From contig NZ_LMHJ01000004.1 of NCBI RefSeq assembly GCF_001427795.1, positions 310,001 through 374,000 of the forward strand: 64,000 bases of DNA, read 5' to 3'. Within the stretch, counting starts at the first letter, position 1. Each line of letters begins with the position of its first letter. The notes below the pieces were generated by a model. That model saw only the letters and a program-made list of their open reading frames with translations, was not told the origin of the DNA and made no database searches. The translations under genes were made by a program, and so were the position numbers. Shown here in pieces: positions 34,174 through 41,735 of this stretch. This DNA comes from Nocardioides sp. Root682. GTDB lineage: Bacteria; Actinomycetota; Actinomycetes; Propionibacteriales; Nocardioidaceae.

Positions 34174-34599
34174 ATGACGAGTGACTTCCACGGACACCCA
34201 CAGATCGCGGCGGCCCTGCTGGGCATGGAATCTGACGCGATTATCGCCACCGATGTGGAGGGTACGATCACCCTCTGGAACCCCGGTGCCCGACGGATCT
34301 TCGGCTTCACGTCCGAGGAGGCCCTCGGGAAGTCCCTGGACATCATCATCCCGGAGAAGCTGCGCGAGGCGCATTGGAAGGGCTACGTCGAGGTCATGAA
34401 GTCCGGCGAAAGCCGGTACGGCGCCGATCGGATGCTCAGCGTGCCGGCCCTGACATCGGACGGCCGTCGCATCTCGGTGGAGTTCACGCTGGCGGTGGTG
34501 CTCTCAGATGCCGGTTCCGTCGACGGGACGGTCGCCGTCCTGCGCGATGTCAGCAAGACGTTCGACGAGCTGAAGGAACTGCGCCGGGCGGCTCGCTGA
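34174..34599 (+). CDS. Single-domain PAS protein
   Basis: 141 residues with a strong AGGAGG before the ATG. Nearly the entire protein is one PAS domain: ALLGMESDAIIATDVEGTIT, WNPGARRIFGFTSEEALGKS and a final beta strand with GTVAVLRDVSKTF. No kinase, HTH or cyclase output is attached. PAS domains bind haem, flavin or small aromatic ligands. Such a lone domain at the end of a catabolic operon may sense substrate or redox state and pass the signal by protein contact. The C-terminus ends in a short basic helix. Confidence 0.8.
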   Translation: MTSDFHGHPQIAAALLGMESDAIIATDVEGTITLWNPGARRIFGFTSEEALGKSLDIIIPEKLREAHWKGYVEVMKSGESRYGADRMLSVPALTSDGRRISVEFTLAVVLSDAGSVDGTVAVLRDVSKTFDELKELRRAAR

Positions 34600-34623
34600 G
34601 CGAGGCCGGTCTGTCTGCGCCTC

Positions 34624-34866
34624 TCAGCCGGCGAGCTGTGCGGGGAACGCGGACGGCACGTAGATGCCGATCCGCGCTTCAACGCTGTGAGCCGTGGCCC
34701 GGAGCGATCGCGCCGCCTCGCGGTGAGCGGTGACGCTCGGCGGGCAGGCCGACCAGTAAGGGACACGGGCCGCTTCGTGAGAAGCGGCGTTCTCCTCGGC
34801 CTTGGCCAGGTCGTGGAGCTGCCGGCACAACTGGGCCAGCATGTCGTTGGGGGTGGTGGTGTTCAT
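34624..34866 (-). CDS. Small hypothetical protein with regulated promoter
   Basis: 80 residues; the start chosen is the ATG at 34866, because the upstream in-frame ATG at 34956 overlaps the predicted -35 box. The sequence is helical and charged (PNDMLAQLCRQLHDLAKAEE, then HREAARSLRATAHSVEARIG) with two Cys and no known domain. A predicted minus-strand promoter carrying the cluster operator lies 60-90 bases upstream, so it is probably switched on with the catabolic genes. It is convergent with the PAS gene. Function unknown. Confidence 0.6.
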   Translation of the reverse strand: MNTTTPNDMLAQLCRQLHDLAKAEENAASHEAARVPYWSACPPSVTAHREAARSLRATAHSVEARIGIYVPSAFPAQLAG

Positions 34867-34927
34867 GATGACTGCCTCGCCTTCGGTAGTGGCGCCTTCG
34901 GTGGTGGGTGTGTGCGGCGTCACAACT

Positions 34928-34962
34928 AGTGTGTGACTAAATATCTTAGACGTCAATAGTTC
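34928..34962. promoter_or_regulatory. Divergent promoters around perfect CTAA-N5-TTAG operator
   Basis: CTAAATATCTTAG (34937-34949) is an inverted repeat with perfect outer arms. On the minus strand TTGACG (34951-34956) is followed two bases later by CTAAG, the cluster motif, directing the 80-residue gene. On the plus strand GTGACT (34933-34938) precedes the same repeat, with TAGTTC 18 bases on, directing the phenylacetaldehyde dehydrogenase-like gene. One operator could therefore control both. Confidence 0.6.
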
Positions 34963-35067
34963 AGAACAAAGAAGAAGTCGCGGATGGGCAAGGCCCGTGC
35001 GTGAACGCGCAACTCGTCTGCGAGTCCCCTTGGGACGGTCGTCTCACGTACTTCCCAAGGAGATGCA

Positions 35068-36534
35068 ATGACTGCTGTAGCCGAGCCCCAGACGAGCTTC
35101 GTGACCGGACTCTTCATCGACGGAGCCTGGTCCGATGCGGACCAGACCTTCGATGACATCAACCCCGCGACGGGCGACCTGCTGACCCGCGTGTCGAGCG
35201 GCGACGCCGCGCACATCGACCGCGCTGTGGCCGCTGCGCGTGCGGCGCTGGAGGGTTCTTGGGCTGCCACGCCGGGCGCCGCACGCGGCGCGCTGCTCTA
35301 CCGCCTCGCTGATCTCGTCGAGCGCGACGCCGCCGAATTGGCGCGGCTGGAGGCTCTCGACGTCGGCAAGCCCGTGGGGCAGCCCGCCATGCTCGACATC
35401 CCCAACGCCGTTGCCACGTTCCGGCACTTCGCAGGTTGGGCGGACAAGATCCAGGGCACCACGATTCCCACGGCCGGATACCTGGGCATGGCGCAGACCC
35501 ACTCGTACACGGTCCGTGAGCCGGTGGGTGTGATCGGCGCCATCGTCCCGTGGAACACGCCGTTGATGATCGCTGCTTGGAAGCTGGGGCCTGCCCTTGC
35601 TGCCGGCAACACCATCGTCGTCAAGCCGCCGGAGGACGCCCCGCTCTCGATCCTGCACCTCGGCAAGCTGATCGAGGAGGCGGGCTTCCCGGCCGGCGTC
35701 GTGAACATCGTTCCCGGTCTCGGGTCCACCGCGGGCGCCGCACTGGTGGCGCACCCCGGCGTTGACAAGATCAGCTTCACCGGCTCGCCGGAGGTCGGTC
35801 GCCAGATCCAGAAGTCGGCCGCGGACACCTTCAAGCGCGTCACCCTCGAACTCGGGGGCAAGACCCCGCAGATCGTGTGCGAGGACGCCGACGTGGTGGC
35901 TGCCATCAACGGCATCGCGATGGGCCTGTTCTTCAACCAGGGCGAGGTGTGCGCCGCCGGAACCCGCATCCTGGTCCACCGTTCCCACTACGACACCGTC
36001 GTCGATGCTCTTGCGCAGGCCGCAGACGCTCAAGTTCTGGGTGACCCGTTCGCCGAGACGACCACCATGGGTGCTCTTGTCAGCGAGAAGCAGAAGCAGC
36101 GCGTCCTCGACTACATCGAGAAGGGCAAGGCTGAGGGGGCGCGACTCGTGGCCGGCGGCACCCAGCCCGACCAGCCCGGGTTCTTCGTGCGACCGACGAT
36201 CTTCGCTGACGTCGACAACCGCTCGACGATCGCTCGCGAGGAGATCTTCGGTCCGGTCGGCGCGGTGATCCCCTTCGACACTGTCGAGGAGGCGATCGCC
36301 ATCGCCAACGACACCGAGTACGGACTCGCGGCGACGATCTGGACGCAGAACGTCTCACTTGCCCACACCTTGGCCGCCAAGGTCCGTGCCGGTGCGGTGT
36401 GGGTCAACGGCTGGGCGGCCATCGACCCGGCCCTGCCCTGGGGCGGAATGAAGGCCAGCGGCATTGGCCGTGAGCTCGGCTGGGCCGGCATCGTCGCGAA
36501 CACCGAGGAGAAGGTCGTGACCGTCGTGCTGTGA
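35068..36534 (+). CDS. Phenylacetaldehyde dehydrogenase-like ALDH
   Basis: 488 residues, ATG preceded by AAGGAG. ALDH family: GVIGAIVPWNTPL at about 154-166, Glu261 in TLELGGKTP, Cys295 in NQGEVCAAGTR, EEIFGPVGAVIPF and the C-terminal LPWGGMKASGIGRELG. The overall pattern is that of the betaine/phenylacetaldehyde dehydrogenase (FeaB/StyD) branch. It would convert phenylacetaldehyde to phenylacetate, the substrate of PaaK just downstream. It has its own operator-linked promoter and ends at a bidirectional terminator facing an AraC-type regulator. Confidence 0.88.
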   Translation: MTAVAEPQTSFVTGLFIDGAWSDADQTFDDINPATGDLLTRVSSGDAAHIDRAVAAARAALEGSWAATPGAARGALLYRLADLVERDAAELARLEALDVGKPVGQPAMLDIPNAVATFRHFAGWADKIQGTTIPTAGYLGMAQTHSYTVREPVGVIGAIVPWNTPLMIAAWKLGPALAAGNTIVVKPPEDAPLSILHLGKLIEEAGFPAGVVNIVPGLGSTAGAALVAHPGVDKISFTGSPEVGRQIQKSAADTFKRVTLELGGKTPQIVCEDADVVAAINGIAMGLFFNQGEVCAAGTRILVHRSHYDTVVDALAQAADAQVLGDPFAETTTMGALVSEKQKQRVLDYIEKGKAEGARLVAGGTQPDQPGFFVRPTIFADVDNRSTIAREEIFGPVGAVIPFDTVEEAIAIANDTEYGLAATIWTQNVSLAHTLAAKVRAGAVWVNGWAAIDPALPWGGMKASGIGRELGWAGIVANTEEKVVTVVL

Positions 36535-36556
36535 CGCTCTCGAGGTTGTACGGCAA

Positions 36557-36584
36557 AGGGGCGGGCGCGAGGCGCTCGCCCCTT
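36557..36584. terminator. Bidirectional terminator hairpin
   Basis: AAGGGGCGGGCG (36557-36568) pairs with the GCGCTCGCCCCTT segment (36572-36584), allowing one G-T pair. It lies between the convergent aldehyde dehydrogenase and araC-type genes. Confidence 0.7.
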
Positions 36585-36592
36585 CGCCGTCC

Positions 36593-37525
36593 TCACGCGG
36601 CGTGCGTCTTCCGGAACTCTCTCGGTGACTGCCCATAGGTACTGCGGAACAGTCGCGAGAAGTGGGCCGCGTCCGGGAATCCCCAGCGGTGGCCCACCTG
36701 GGCGATGGAGAAGTGCCCGCACCCCGGGTTCGTCAGGTCGCGGCGGCACTGGTCCAGGCGGCGTGTCCGGATCAGGCCCGACACCGAGGTTCCCTCGGTC
36801 TCGAAGGCCTTCTGCAGGTAGCGGACCGACACGAAGTGTGCGTCCGCCACCATCTGGGGCGTGAGGTCCGGGTCCCGGAGCCGCTCATCGACGAACTTGC
36901 GGACCTGTGCGACGAGCGTGCGGTGCCCGGTGGAGGATGTCGGGTCGACGGGAAGGTCGAGCTGCTGGGCGAAGGCGGCGGTGACCAGGTCGACGACCGC
37001 GTCGCCCAGGTGGGTGGCGATGATCGGCTGCGTCGCACTCAACTGTGCGCTCAGGCCGCGCATCAGGGGTGCCACCAGTGCGCCCAGGCCGTTGTCACCG
37101 GCCAGTCGTACGGCTGTGAGGGCCGCCATCTGCTGCTCGGGCAGCCGGACGAGTGAGCGCGGGAACATGGCGACGGTCATCCGGAAGTCGTCACTGAAGG
37201 TGATCCGGTAGGGGCGGGAGGTGTCGTAGATTGCCAGGTCGCCCGGCAGCAGGTGCGCCTGTCGATTGTCCTGCTCGATGATGCTGGACCCACTGGTCTG
37301 GAGCCCGAACTTGTAGAGCTCGGGGTCGTCGGCCTTGATCAGCCGGGGCGTGCGTTCGACCTGGGCATGGGATGCGACCACGTCCGCCAACACCACCGCG
37401 CCCAAGGTGGTCGAGTCGACGTCGCCGTGGAAACTGGCGGTGTCGTCGGCGCAGCGCGCGCGCAGGGGCACGAACGTGTGGCAGATCCGGTCCTCCCAGG
37501 ACTCGAATCCTTCTCGAGGTGACAC
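36593..37525 (-). CDS. AraC-family transcriptional regulator
   Basis: 310 residues from a GTG at 37525. An N-terminal AraC-binding-like domain (about 30-190, with FGLQTSGSSIIEQDNRQAHL and PGDLAIYDTSRPY) is followed by a double helix-turn-helix at about 215-305 (DLTPQMVADAHFVSVRYLQK; SIAQVGHRWGFPDAAHFSRL). The domain order is that of FeaR and related activators of aromatic amine and aldehyde oxidation. It is divergent from paaK and convergent with the aldehyde dehydrogenase, so either could be a target. An inverted repeat GTGAC-N4-GTCAC overlaps its start codon (37519-37532). Confidence 0.88.
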   Translation of the reverse strand: MSPREGFESWEDRICHTFVPLRARCADDTASFHGDVDSTTLGAVVLADVVASHAQVERTPRLIKADDPELYKFGLQTSGSSIIEQDNRQAHLLPGDLAIYDTSRPYRITFSDDFRMTVAMFPRSLVRLPEQQMAALTAVRLAGDNGLGALVAPLMRGLSAQLSATQPIIATHLGDAVVDLVTAAFAQQLDLPVDPTSSTGHRTLVAQVRKFVDERLRDPDLTPQMVADAHFVSVRYLQKAFETEGTSVSGLIRTRRLDQCRRDLTNPGCGHFSIAQVGHRWGFPDAAHFSRLFRSTYGQSPREFRKTHAA

Positions 37526-37544
37526 GCGTCACAGGGTAACACGC

Positions 37545-37563
37545 ACCGAATGTTCGGTCGGTC
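37545..37563. promoter_or_regulatory. PaaR-type operator upstream of paaK
   Basis: ACCGAATGTTCGGTCGGTC. The palindrome ACCGAA-TG-TTCGGT matches the two sites between paaZ and paaA. It lies about 85 bases before the paaK start and 20 bases from the araC-type start. Confidence 0.65.
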
Positions 37564-37648
37564 AACAGTCGTGCGTCTGAATCCAACTTCGAGGAGCGCG
37601 TCGCCGGAACTCTGGGGCGACAGCAACGAGAACCGTGGGAGTGAGCAC

Positions 37649-38956
37649 ATGGACGACCTGAGTCCCCGCCCGGGCGAGCTCGAGCCGATCGAGACAGCAT
37701 CGGTCGACGAGCTGCGCGATCTGCAACGAGACCGGTTGCTCTGGTCCGTGCGTCACGCCTACGAGAACGTGGCGCACTACCGGGCCGCCTTCGAACTGGC
37801 CGGAGTCCACCCCGACGACGTGAAGTCTCTCGAGGACATCGCGAAGCTGCCGTTCACGGTCAAGTCCGACCTCAGGGAGAACTATCCGTTTGGGATGTTC
37901 GCCGTCCCGCGGGAGAACGTCTCCCGCATCCATGCCTCGTCGGGCACGACCGGTCGGCCCACCGTCGTGGGCTACACCCGCGACGACCTGGAGATCTGGG
38001 CGACCGTCGTCGCCCGGAGCATCCGTGCCGCTGGCGGTCGGGCGGGACACGTCCTGCACAACGCGTACGGCTACGGCTTGTTCACCGGCGGACTCGGCGC
38101 CCACGCAGGGGCAGAGCGACTGGGTTGCACCGTCGTGCCTGTGTCGGGAGGAATGACCGAGCGTCAGGTCCAGTTGATCCAGGACTTCCAGCCCGACATC
38201 ATCACGGTGACCCCGTCGTACATGCTCTCGATCATCGACGAGATGGAGCGCCAGGGCATCGACCCACGCTCGACCTCGCTGAAGGTGGGGATCTTCGGAG
38301 CCGAGCCGTGGACGAATGACATGCGCCTCGAGATGGAGCAGCGGCTCGACATGCATGCGGTCGACATCTACGGGCTCTCCGAGGTCATCGGTCCCGGTGT
38401 CGCCAGTGAATGCGTCGAGACCAAGGACGGCCTGACCGTCTGGGAGGACCACTTCTACCCCGAGGTTGTCGATCCGGTGACGCTCGAGCCCGTGCCTGAC
38501 GGGCAGGAGGGTGAGTTGGTCCTCACCTCATTGACCAAACAGGCGATGCCGATCATCAGGTACCGCACCCGCGACCTGACTCGCCTGCTGCCGGGTACAG
38601 CTCGCACGATGCGGCGCATCGAGAAGATCACCGGCCGCACGGACGACATGATCATCCTGCGTGGGGTGAACCTGTTCCCGACCCAGATCGAGGAGCTGAT
38701 CCTCAAGACACCGTCGCTGTCGCCGCACTTCCAGTGCGTGCTGTCCCGATCCGGCAACCTCGACGACCTCACTGTCCTCGTCGAGCACCGCGGAGGCGTC
38801 GCATCCGACGCCGCTCGCGATGCTGGAATGGAGCTTCGTCGCTTGGTGAAGAACTCCATCGGAGTCACCGTTGCTGTCGATGTCGTACCGCCCGAGACCG
38901 TAGAGCGTTCGGTCGGCAAGATGCGACGCATCGTCGACAATCGGCCGCGCCGCTAG
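37649..38956 (+). CDS. paaK: Phenylacetate-CoA ligase
   Basis: 435 residues from the ATG at 37649 with GGGAG upstream, the usual PaaK length. ANL-superfamily features: the P-loop HASSGTTGRPTVVGYT near 105-120, IYGLSEVIGPG near 245, YRTRDLTRL near 310, and the C-terminal AMP-binding domain with MIILRGVNLFPTQIEE and the catalytic Lys in VGKMRRIVD. It activates phenylacetate to phenylacetyl-CoA with ATP, the entry to the aerobic hybrid pathway encoded downstream. It is separated from the other paa genes by the GMC oxidoreductase and a TetR gene. Confidence 0.96.
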   Translation: MDDLSPRPGELEPIETASVDELRDLQRDRLLWSVRHAYENVAHYRAAFELAGVHPDDVKSLEDIAKLPFTVKSDLRENYPFGMFAVPRENVSRIHASSGTTGRPTVVGYTRDDLEIWATVVARSIRAAGGRAGHVLHNAYGYGLFTGGLGAHAGAERLGCTVVPVSGGMTERQVQLIQDFQPDIITVTPSYMLSIIDEMERQGIDPRSTSLKVGIFGAEPWTNDMRLEMEQRLDMHAVDIYGLSEVIGPGVASECVETKDGLTVWEDHFYPEVVDPVTLEPVPDGQEGELVLTSLTKQAMPIIRYRTRDLTRLLPGTARTMRRIEKITGRTDDMIILRGVNLFPTQIEELILKTPSLSPHFQCVLSRSGNLDDLTVLVEHRGGVASDAARDAGMELRRLVKNSIGVTVAVDVVPPETVERSVGKMRRIVDNRPRR

Positions 38957-38970
38957 TCCGAACCGCTCAT

Positions 38971-39008
38971 GAACGGCCCCGATGGGAGCACTCCTGTCGG
39001 GGCCGTTC
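38971..39008. terminator. Terminator hairpin after paaK
   Basis: GAACGGCCCCGA (38971-38982) pairs with TCGGGGCCGTTC (38997-39008), a 12-bp perfect stem with a 14-base loop, just after the paaK stop. Confidence 0.8.
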
Positions 39009-39134
39009 TGCGTCCGACAGGGACGACGAATCGTGTGCGCCCCGCGTCAAGTGGTGTTCGCGAGAGGGCAAGTCGGACGGGAGCGCCGATCGGAAACTGA
39101 AGGTGCCACGAACCCAAGCGAGCAAGGAACCCTC

Positions 39135-40670
39135 ATGAACGACGAACGATCCACCGACCAGTCCTCCGACTACGTCATCATCGGCGCCGGCTCGGCCGGG
39201 AGCGCGCTCGCGCGCCGACTTCTCGATGCCGGCAGGACGGTGCATGTCCTGGAGGCAGGTCCCGTGGACACCTCTGAGGAGGTGCACTCGCCCCAGGGTT
39301 GGCCGCTCCTGCTCGGCAGTGACCATGACTGGGCGGTGATGACCGTGCCGCAGGAGCACGCCGACGGACGGTCACTGTTCTGGCCGCGGGGCAAGGTCCT
39401 CGGTGGGAGCAGCTCCCTCAACGGGATGATCTACATGCGCGGCCACCGTTCGGACTACGACGGATGGGCGGCGCAGGGCTGTGACGGCTGGGCCTGGGAT
39501 GACGTACGGCCTCTCTTCCTGCGGTCGGAGGACCACCTCGCCGGTGCCGACGCACACCACGCCATTGGTGGTCCGGTCCCGGTCAGTCCGATCACGTCGC
39601 CGCACCCGACCGCGCAGGCCTTCGTTGACGCGGCTGTCGCGGCCGGGCACAAGCGCAACGACGACTTCAACGGCGACGACATGCGCGGCGTCGGGTTCAA
39701 CGAGATGACGGTGCGTGATGGCCGGCGGATGAGCGCGTGGCGCAGCTTCGTGGGGCCGGTGGAGGGCAGCGCTGGCCTCACGGTCACGACAGGTGCCCTG
39801 GTCGATCGGGTGGTCCTCGAGAACGGCCGTGCCGTCAGTGTGGAGTACGTCGTCGACGGTGAGCGGCGTACTGCTTCAGCGGCGTCGGAGGTCGTGCTCT
39901 CGGCCGGCGCCATCGGCTCGCCTGCGATCCTCCTGCGCAGCGGCATCGGCCCCGCCGGCCATCTCGCCGACGTCGGGGTGGACGTCATCGTGGACCTGCC
40001 GGGCGTGGGAGAGAACCTGCACGACCACCCGCTGATCTCCGTGGTCTACGAGTCGAGCAGGCCGTTGCCTGTTGGCGAGAACAACCTGCTCGAAGCCCAG
40101 TTCTACGCCGACAGCCAGGGCTGGACAGGCGAGGCTCCTGACCTCCAGCCGCTGTTCCTGCACCTGGTCTACCCGGCCGAGGGGTACGAGATGCCCGAGC
40201 ACGGCTTCACCATTGCTGCCGGCATCGTGGCGCCGCGGTCGCGCGGCACCCTGCGACTGGCGTCGACCGACCCGGAGGCGCAGCCGCTCGTCGATCCCAA
40301 CATCCTGGCCGATCCCTACGACCTCGAGGCACTCTGCGATGCCATCGAGATGTGCCGCGACATCGGCGCCCAGGCCGCGCTCGACGACTGGCGCGAGCGC
40401 GAGGTTGCTCCGGGGCCCGAAGCCACCACGCGCGACGACGTACGCGCCTTCGCGCGCCGATCCGTCGGCACCTACCACCATCAGGTGGGCACCTGCCGGA
40501 TGGGCGTCGATGACCTGGCGGTCGTCGACCCCCAGCTCCGGGTGCGCGGCGTCGATGGACTCCGCGTCGTGGATGCCTCGATCATGCCGGTGGTGCCGTC
40601 GTGCAACACGAACGCTCCCGCGATCATGGTGGGGGAGATGGCAGCCGACCTGATCCTCGGCGGCCACTGA
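39135..40670 (+). CDS. GMC-family FAD-dependent oxidoreductase
   Basis: 511 residues from the ATG at 39135. FAD-binding start DYVIIGAGSAGSALARRLL, GMC signature 1 in FWPRGKVLGGSSSLNGMIYM, signature 2 near GAIGSPAILLRSGIGPA, and C-terminal catalytic residues in YHHQVGTCRMG (His) and CNTNAPAIMVGE (Asn). The family oxidises alcohols such as choline, aryl alcohols or alkanols to aldehydes. Between paaK and the paa regulator it could feed 2-phenylethanol-like alcohols into the phenylacetate route; that is a guess. It is flanked by a terminator on the left and a convergent TetR gene seven bases beyond its end. Confidence 0.9.
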   Translation: MNDERSTDQSSDYVIIGAGSAGSALARRLLDAGRTVHVLEAGPVDTSEEVHSPQGWPLLLGSDHDWAVMTVPQEHADGRSLFWPRGKVLGGSSSLNGMIYMRGHRSDYDGWAAQGCDGWAWDDVRPLFLRSEDHLAGADAHHAIGGPVPVSPITSPHPTAQAFVDAAVAAGHKRNDDFNGDDMRGVGFNEMTVRDGRRMSAWRSFVGPVEGSAGLTVTTGALVDRVVLENGRAVSVEYVVDGERRTASAASEVVLSAGAIGSPAILLRSGIGPAGHLADVGVDVIVDLPGVGENLHDHPLISVVYESSRPLPVGENNLLEAQFYADSQGWTGEAPDLQPLFLHLVYPAEGYEMPEHGFTIAAGIVAPRSRGTLRLASTDPEAQPLVDPNILADPYDLEALCDAIEMCRDIGAQAALDDWREREVAPGPEATTRDDVRAFARRSVGTYHHQVGTCRMGVDDLAVVDPQLRVRGVDGLRVVDASIMPVVPSCNTNAPAIMVGEMAADLILGGH

Positions 40671-40676
40671 GCAGGC

Positions 40677-41297
40677 TCAGCGCTTGCGGATGCCGTCCAG
40701 GATCAGAGAGCCGATCTCTTCGGCGAGCTTCGCGGGCTTGGTGTGCCGCTCGGGGCGGTACCACTCACGGACCGAGTTGATCATGCCGAACAGCAACCGG
40801 GCCGTCGTCCGTGCGTCGATGTCCGCACGGACATCGCCCTGTGCGATCGCGTCCTCGACCACGTCGGAGACGAACTTGTCGTAGGCGCGGCGCTGCTCGA
40901 GAGCCCACCTCTCGGTCTCGGTGTTGCCGTGGACGTTCAGCAGCAGCGTGACGTACGGGAGGCGGTCGGCGAGGATCTCGATGTTCCGGCGGATCAGGTA
41001 CGTCAGGCGGTCGATCGCAGGTCCCTGGAGAGCCGCATCCTCCTCGGTGCTCGCCATGAGGGGGTCCAGGGCGCGCTCGAGGCCGAGGCGGAGCAACTGC
41101 TCCTTGCTCTCGATGTGGTGGAAGATCGAGGACTTCGACAGGCCCGAGGCCTCGGCGAGGTGGGCGAAGCTGGTGCCGTCGTACCCACGCTCGGTGAAGA
41201 CCTGGACGGCCACTTCGAGGAGTCGGTCGAGGTTGTAGACCGGCCGCTGCTCACCTGAGGGCAGCGTTCGCCCGGTTCGTGCCACGCGCTCGCTCAT
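40677..41297 (-). CDS. paaR: TetR-family regulator, PaaR-like
   Basis: 206 residues starting at the ATG at 41297. N-terminal TetR DNA-binding domain at about 22-68: VAVQVFTERGYDGTSFAHLAEASGLSKSSIFHHIESKEQL. The C-terminal ligand domain has a TetR_C-type helix bundle with ARLLFGMINSVREWYRP, typical of regulators that sense acyl-CoA. Next to the paa genes and with three ACCGAA-N2-TTCGGT palindromes in the paa promoters, it is most likely the repressor released by phenylacetyl-CoA, as known for PaaR in Corynebacterium. I saw no such site before its own gene. Confidence 0.8.
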   Translation of the reverse strand: MSERVARTGRTLPSGEQRPVYNLDRLLEVAVQVFTERGYDGTSFAHLAEASGLSKSSIFHHIESKEQLLRLGLERALDPLMASTEEDAALQGPAIDRLTYLIRRNIEILADRLPYVTLLLNVHGNTETERWALEQRRAYDKFVSDVVEDAIAQGDVRADIDARTTARLLFGMINSVREWYRPERHTKPAKLAEEIGSLILDGIRKR

Positions 41298-41373
41298 CTG
41301 GTCATCGTCCCATGTTCGATCTTGCAGGTTGCTGAAGGAGTGCGGGTCGGGGAAGGCGGAGTTCAAAGTGGAA

Positions 41374-41415
41374 TCCCCGTCCGGGCGTCGGCCCCCGGCT
41401 GCGCCCGGACGGGGA
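41374..41415. terminator. Strong terminator hairpin after the paaZ operon
   Basis: TCCCCGTCCGGGCG (41374-41387) pairs with the CGCCCGGACGGGGA segment (41402-41415), a 14-bp perfect stem. It lies downstream of the minus-strand EthD-like gene and would end the paaZ transcript before the TetR promoter. Confidence 0.8.
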
Positions 41416-41423
41416 GTTCGGGA

Positions 41424-41723
41424 TCAGCCGTCGCTGAGCTGGCCGGTGAACATCACGCGGCCGGCGGGCAGGGTGTCGGCGTCGGCTGCGACGGCGCCCA
41501 TCTCCGGCGAGGCCATGGCCGCCTTGAAGGAGTCGACGTCCTCGAAGTCGAGCTCTGCGACCAGGTACGGCGCGGTGCCCGGGCCGACGACCCTCGGCTT
41601 GGAGAAGGTCGTCGCCTGCAGGCCCGGGATCGACGCGCACAGCGGCACGTGCTGACTGAAGTACTGCGTGTCGAAGGTGGCCGGGTCGGAGGGGACGTCG
41701 TATTGGACGGTGAGTCGGAACAT
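41424..41723 (-). CDS. EthD-like dimeric alpha-beta barrel protein
   Basis: 99 residues: FRLTVQYDVPSDPATFDTQY, HVPLCASIPGLQATTFSK and then YLVAELDFEDVDSFKAAMAS, the beta-alpha-beta repeat of EthD/ferredoxin-like proteins. Members include small isomerases, decarboxylases and helper proteins of monooxygenase pathways. It is transcribed after paaZ with a 12-base gap. It may assist the ring-cleavage branch; no specific reaction can be assigned. Confidence 0.75.
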   Translation of the reverse strand: MFRLTVQYDVPSDPATFDTQYFSQHVPLCASIPGLQATTFSKPRVVGPGTAPYLVAELDFEDVDSFKAAMASPEMGAVAADADTLPAGRVMFTGQLSDG

Positions 41724-41735
41724 GGTGGTTCTCCT

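Noticed and set aside
32758..34374. 538-codon minus-strand frame under the acyl-CoA synthetase
   Set aside because: Shadow of a gene with all expected ligase motifs.
37519..37532. GTGAC-N4-GTCAC inverted repeat as a named operator
   Set aside because: It overlaps the araC-type GTG start codon and occurs once; too little support to call a regulatory site on its own.
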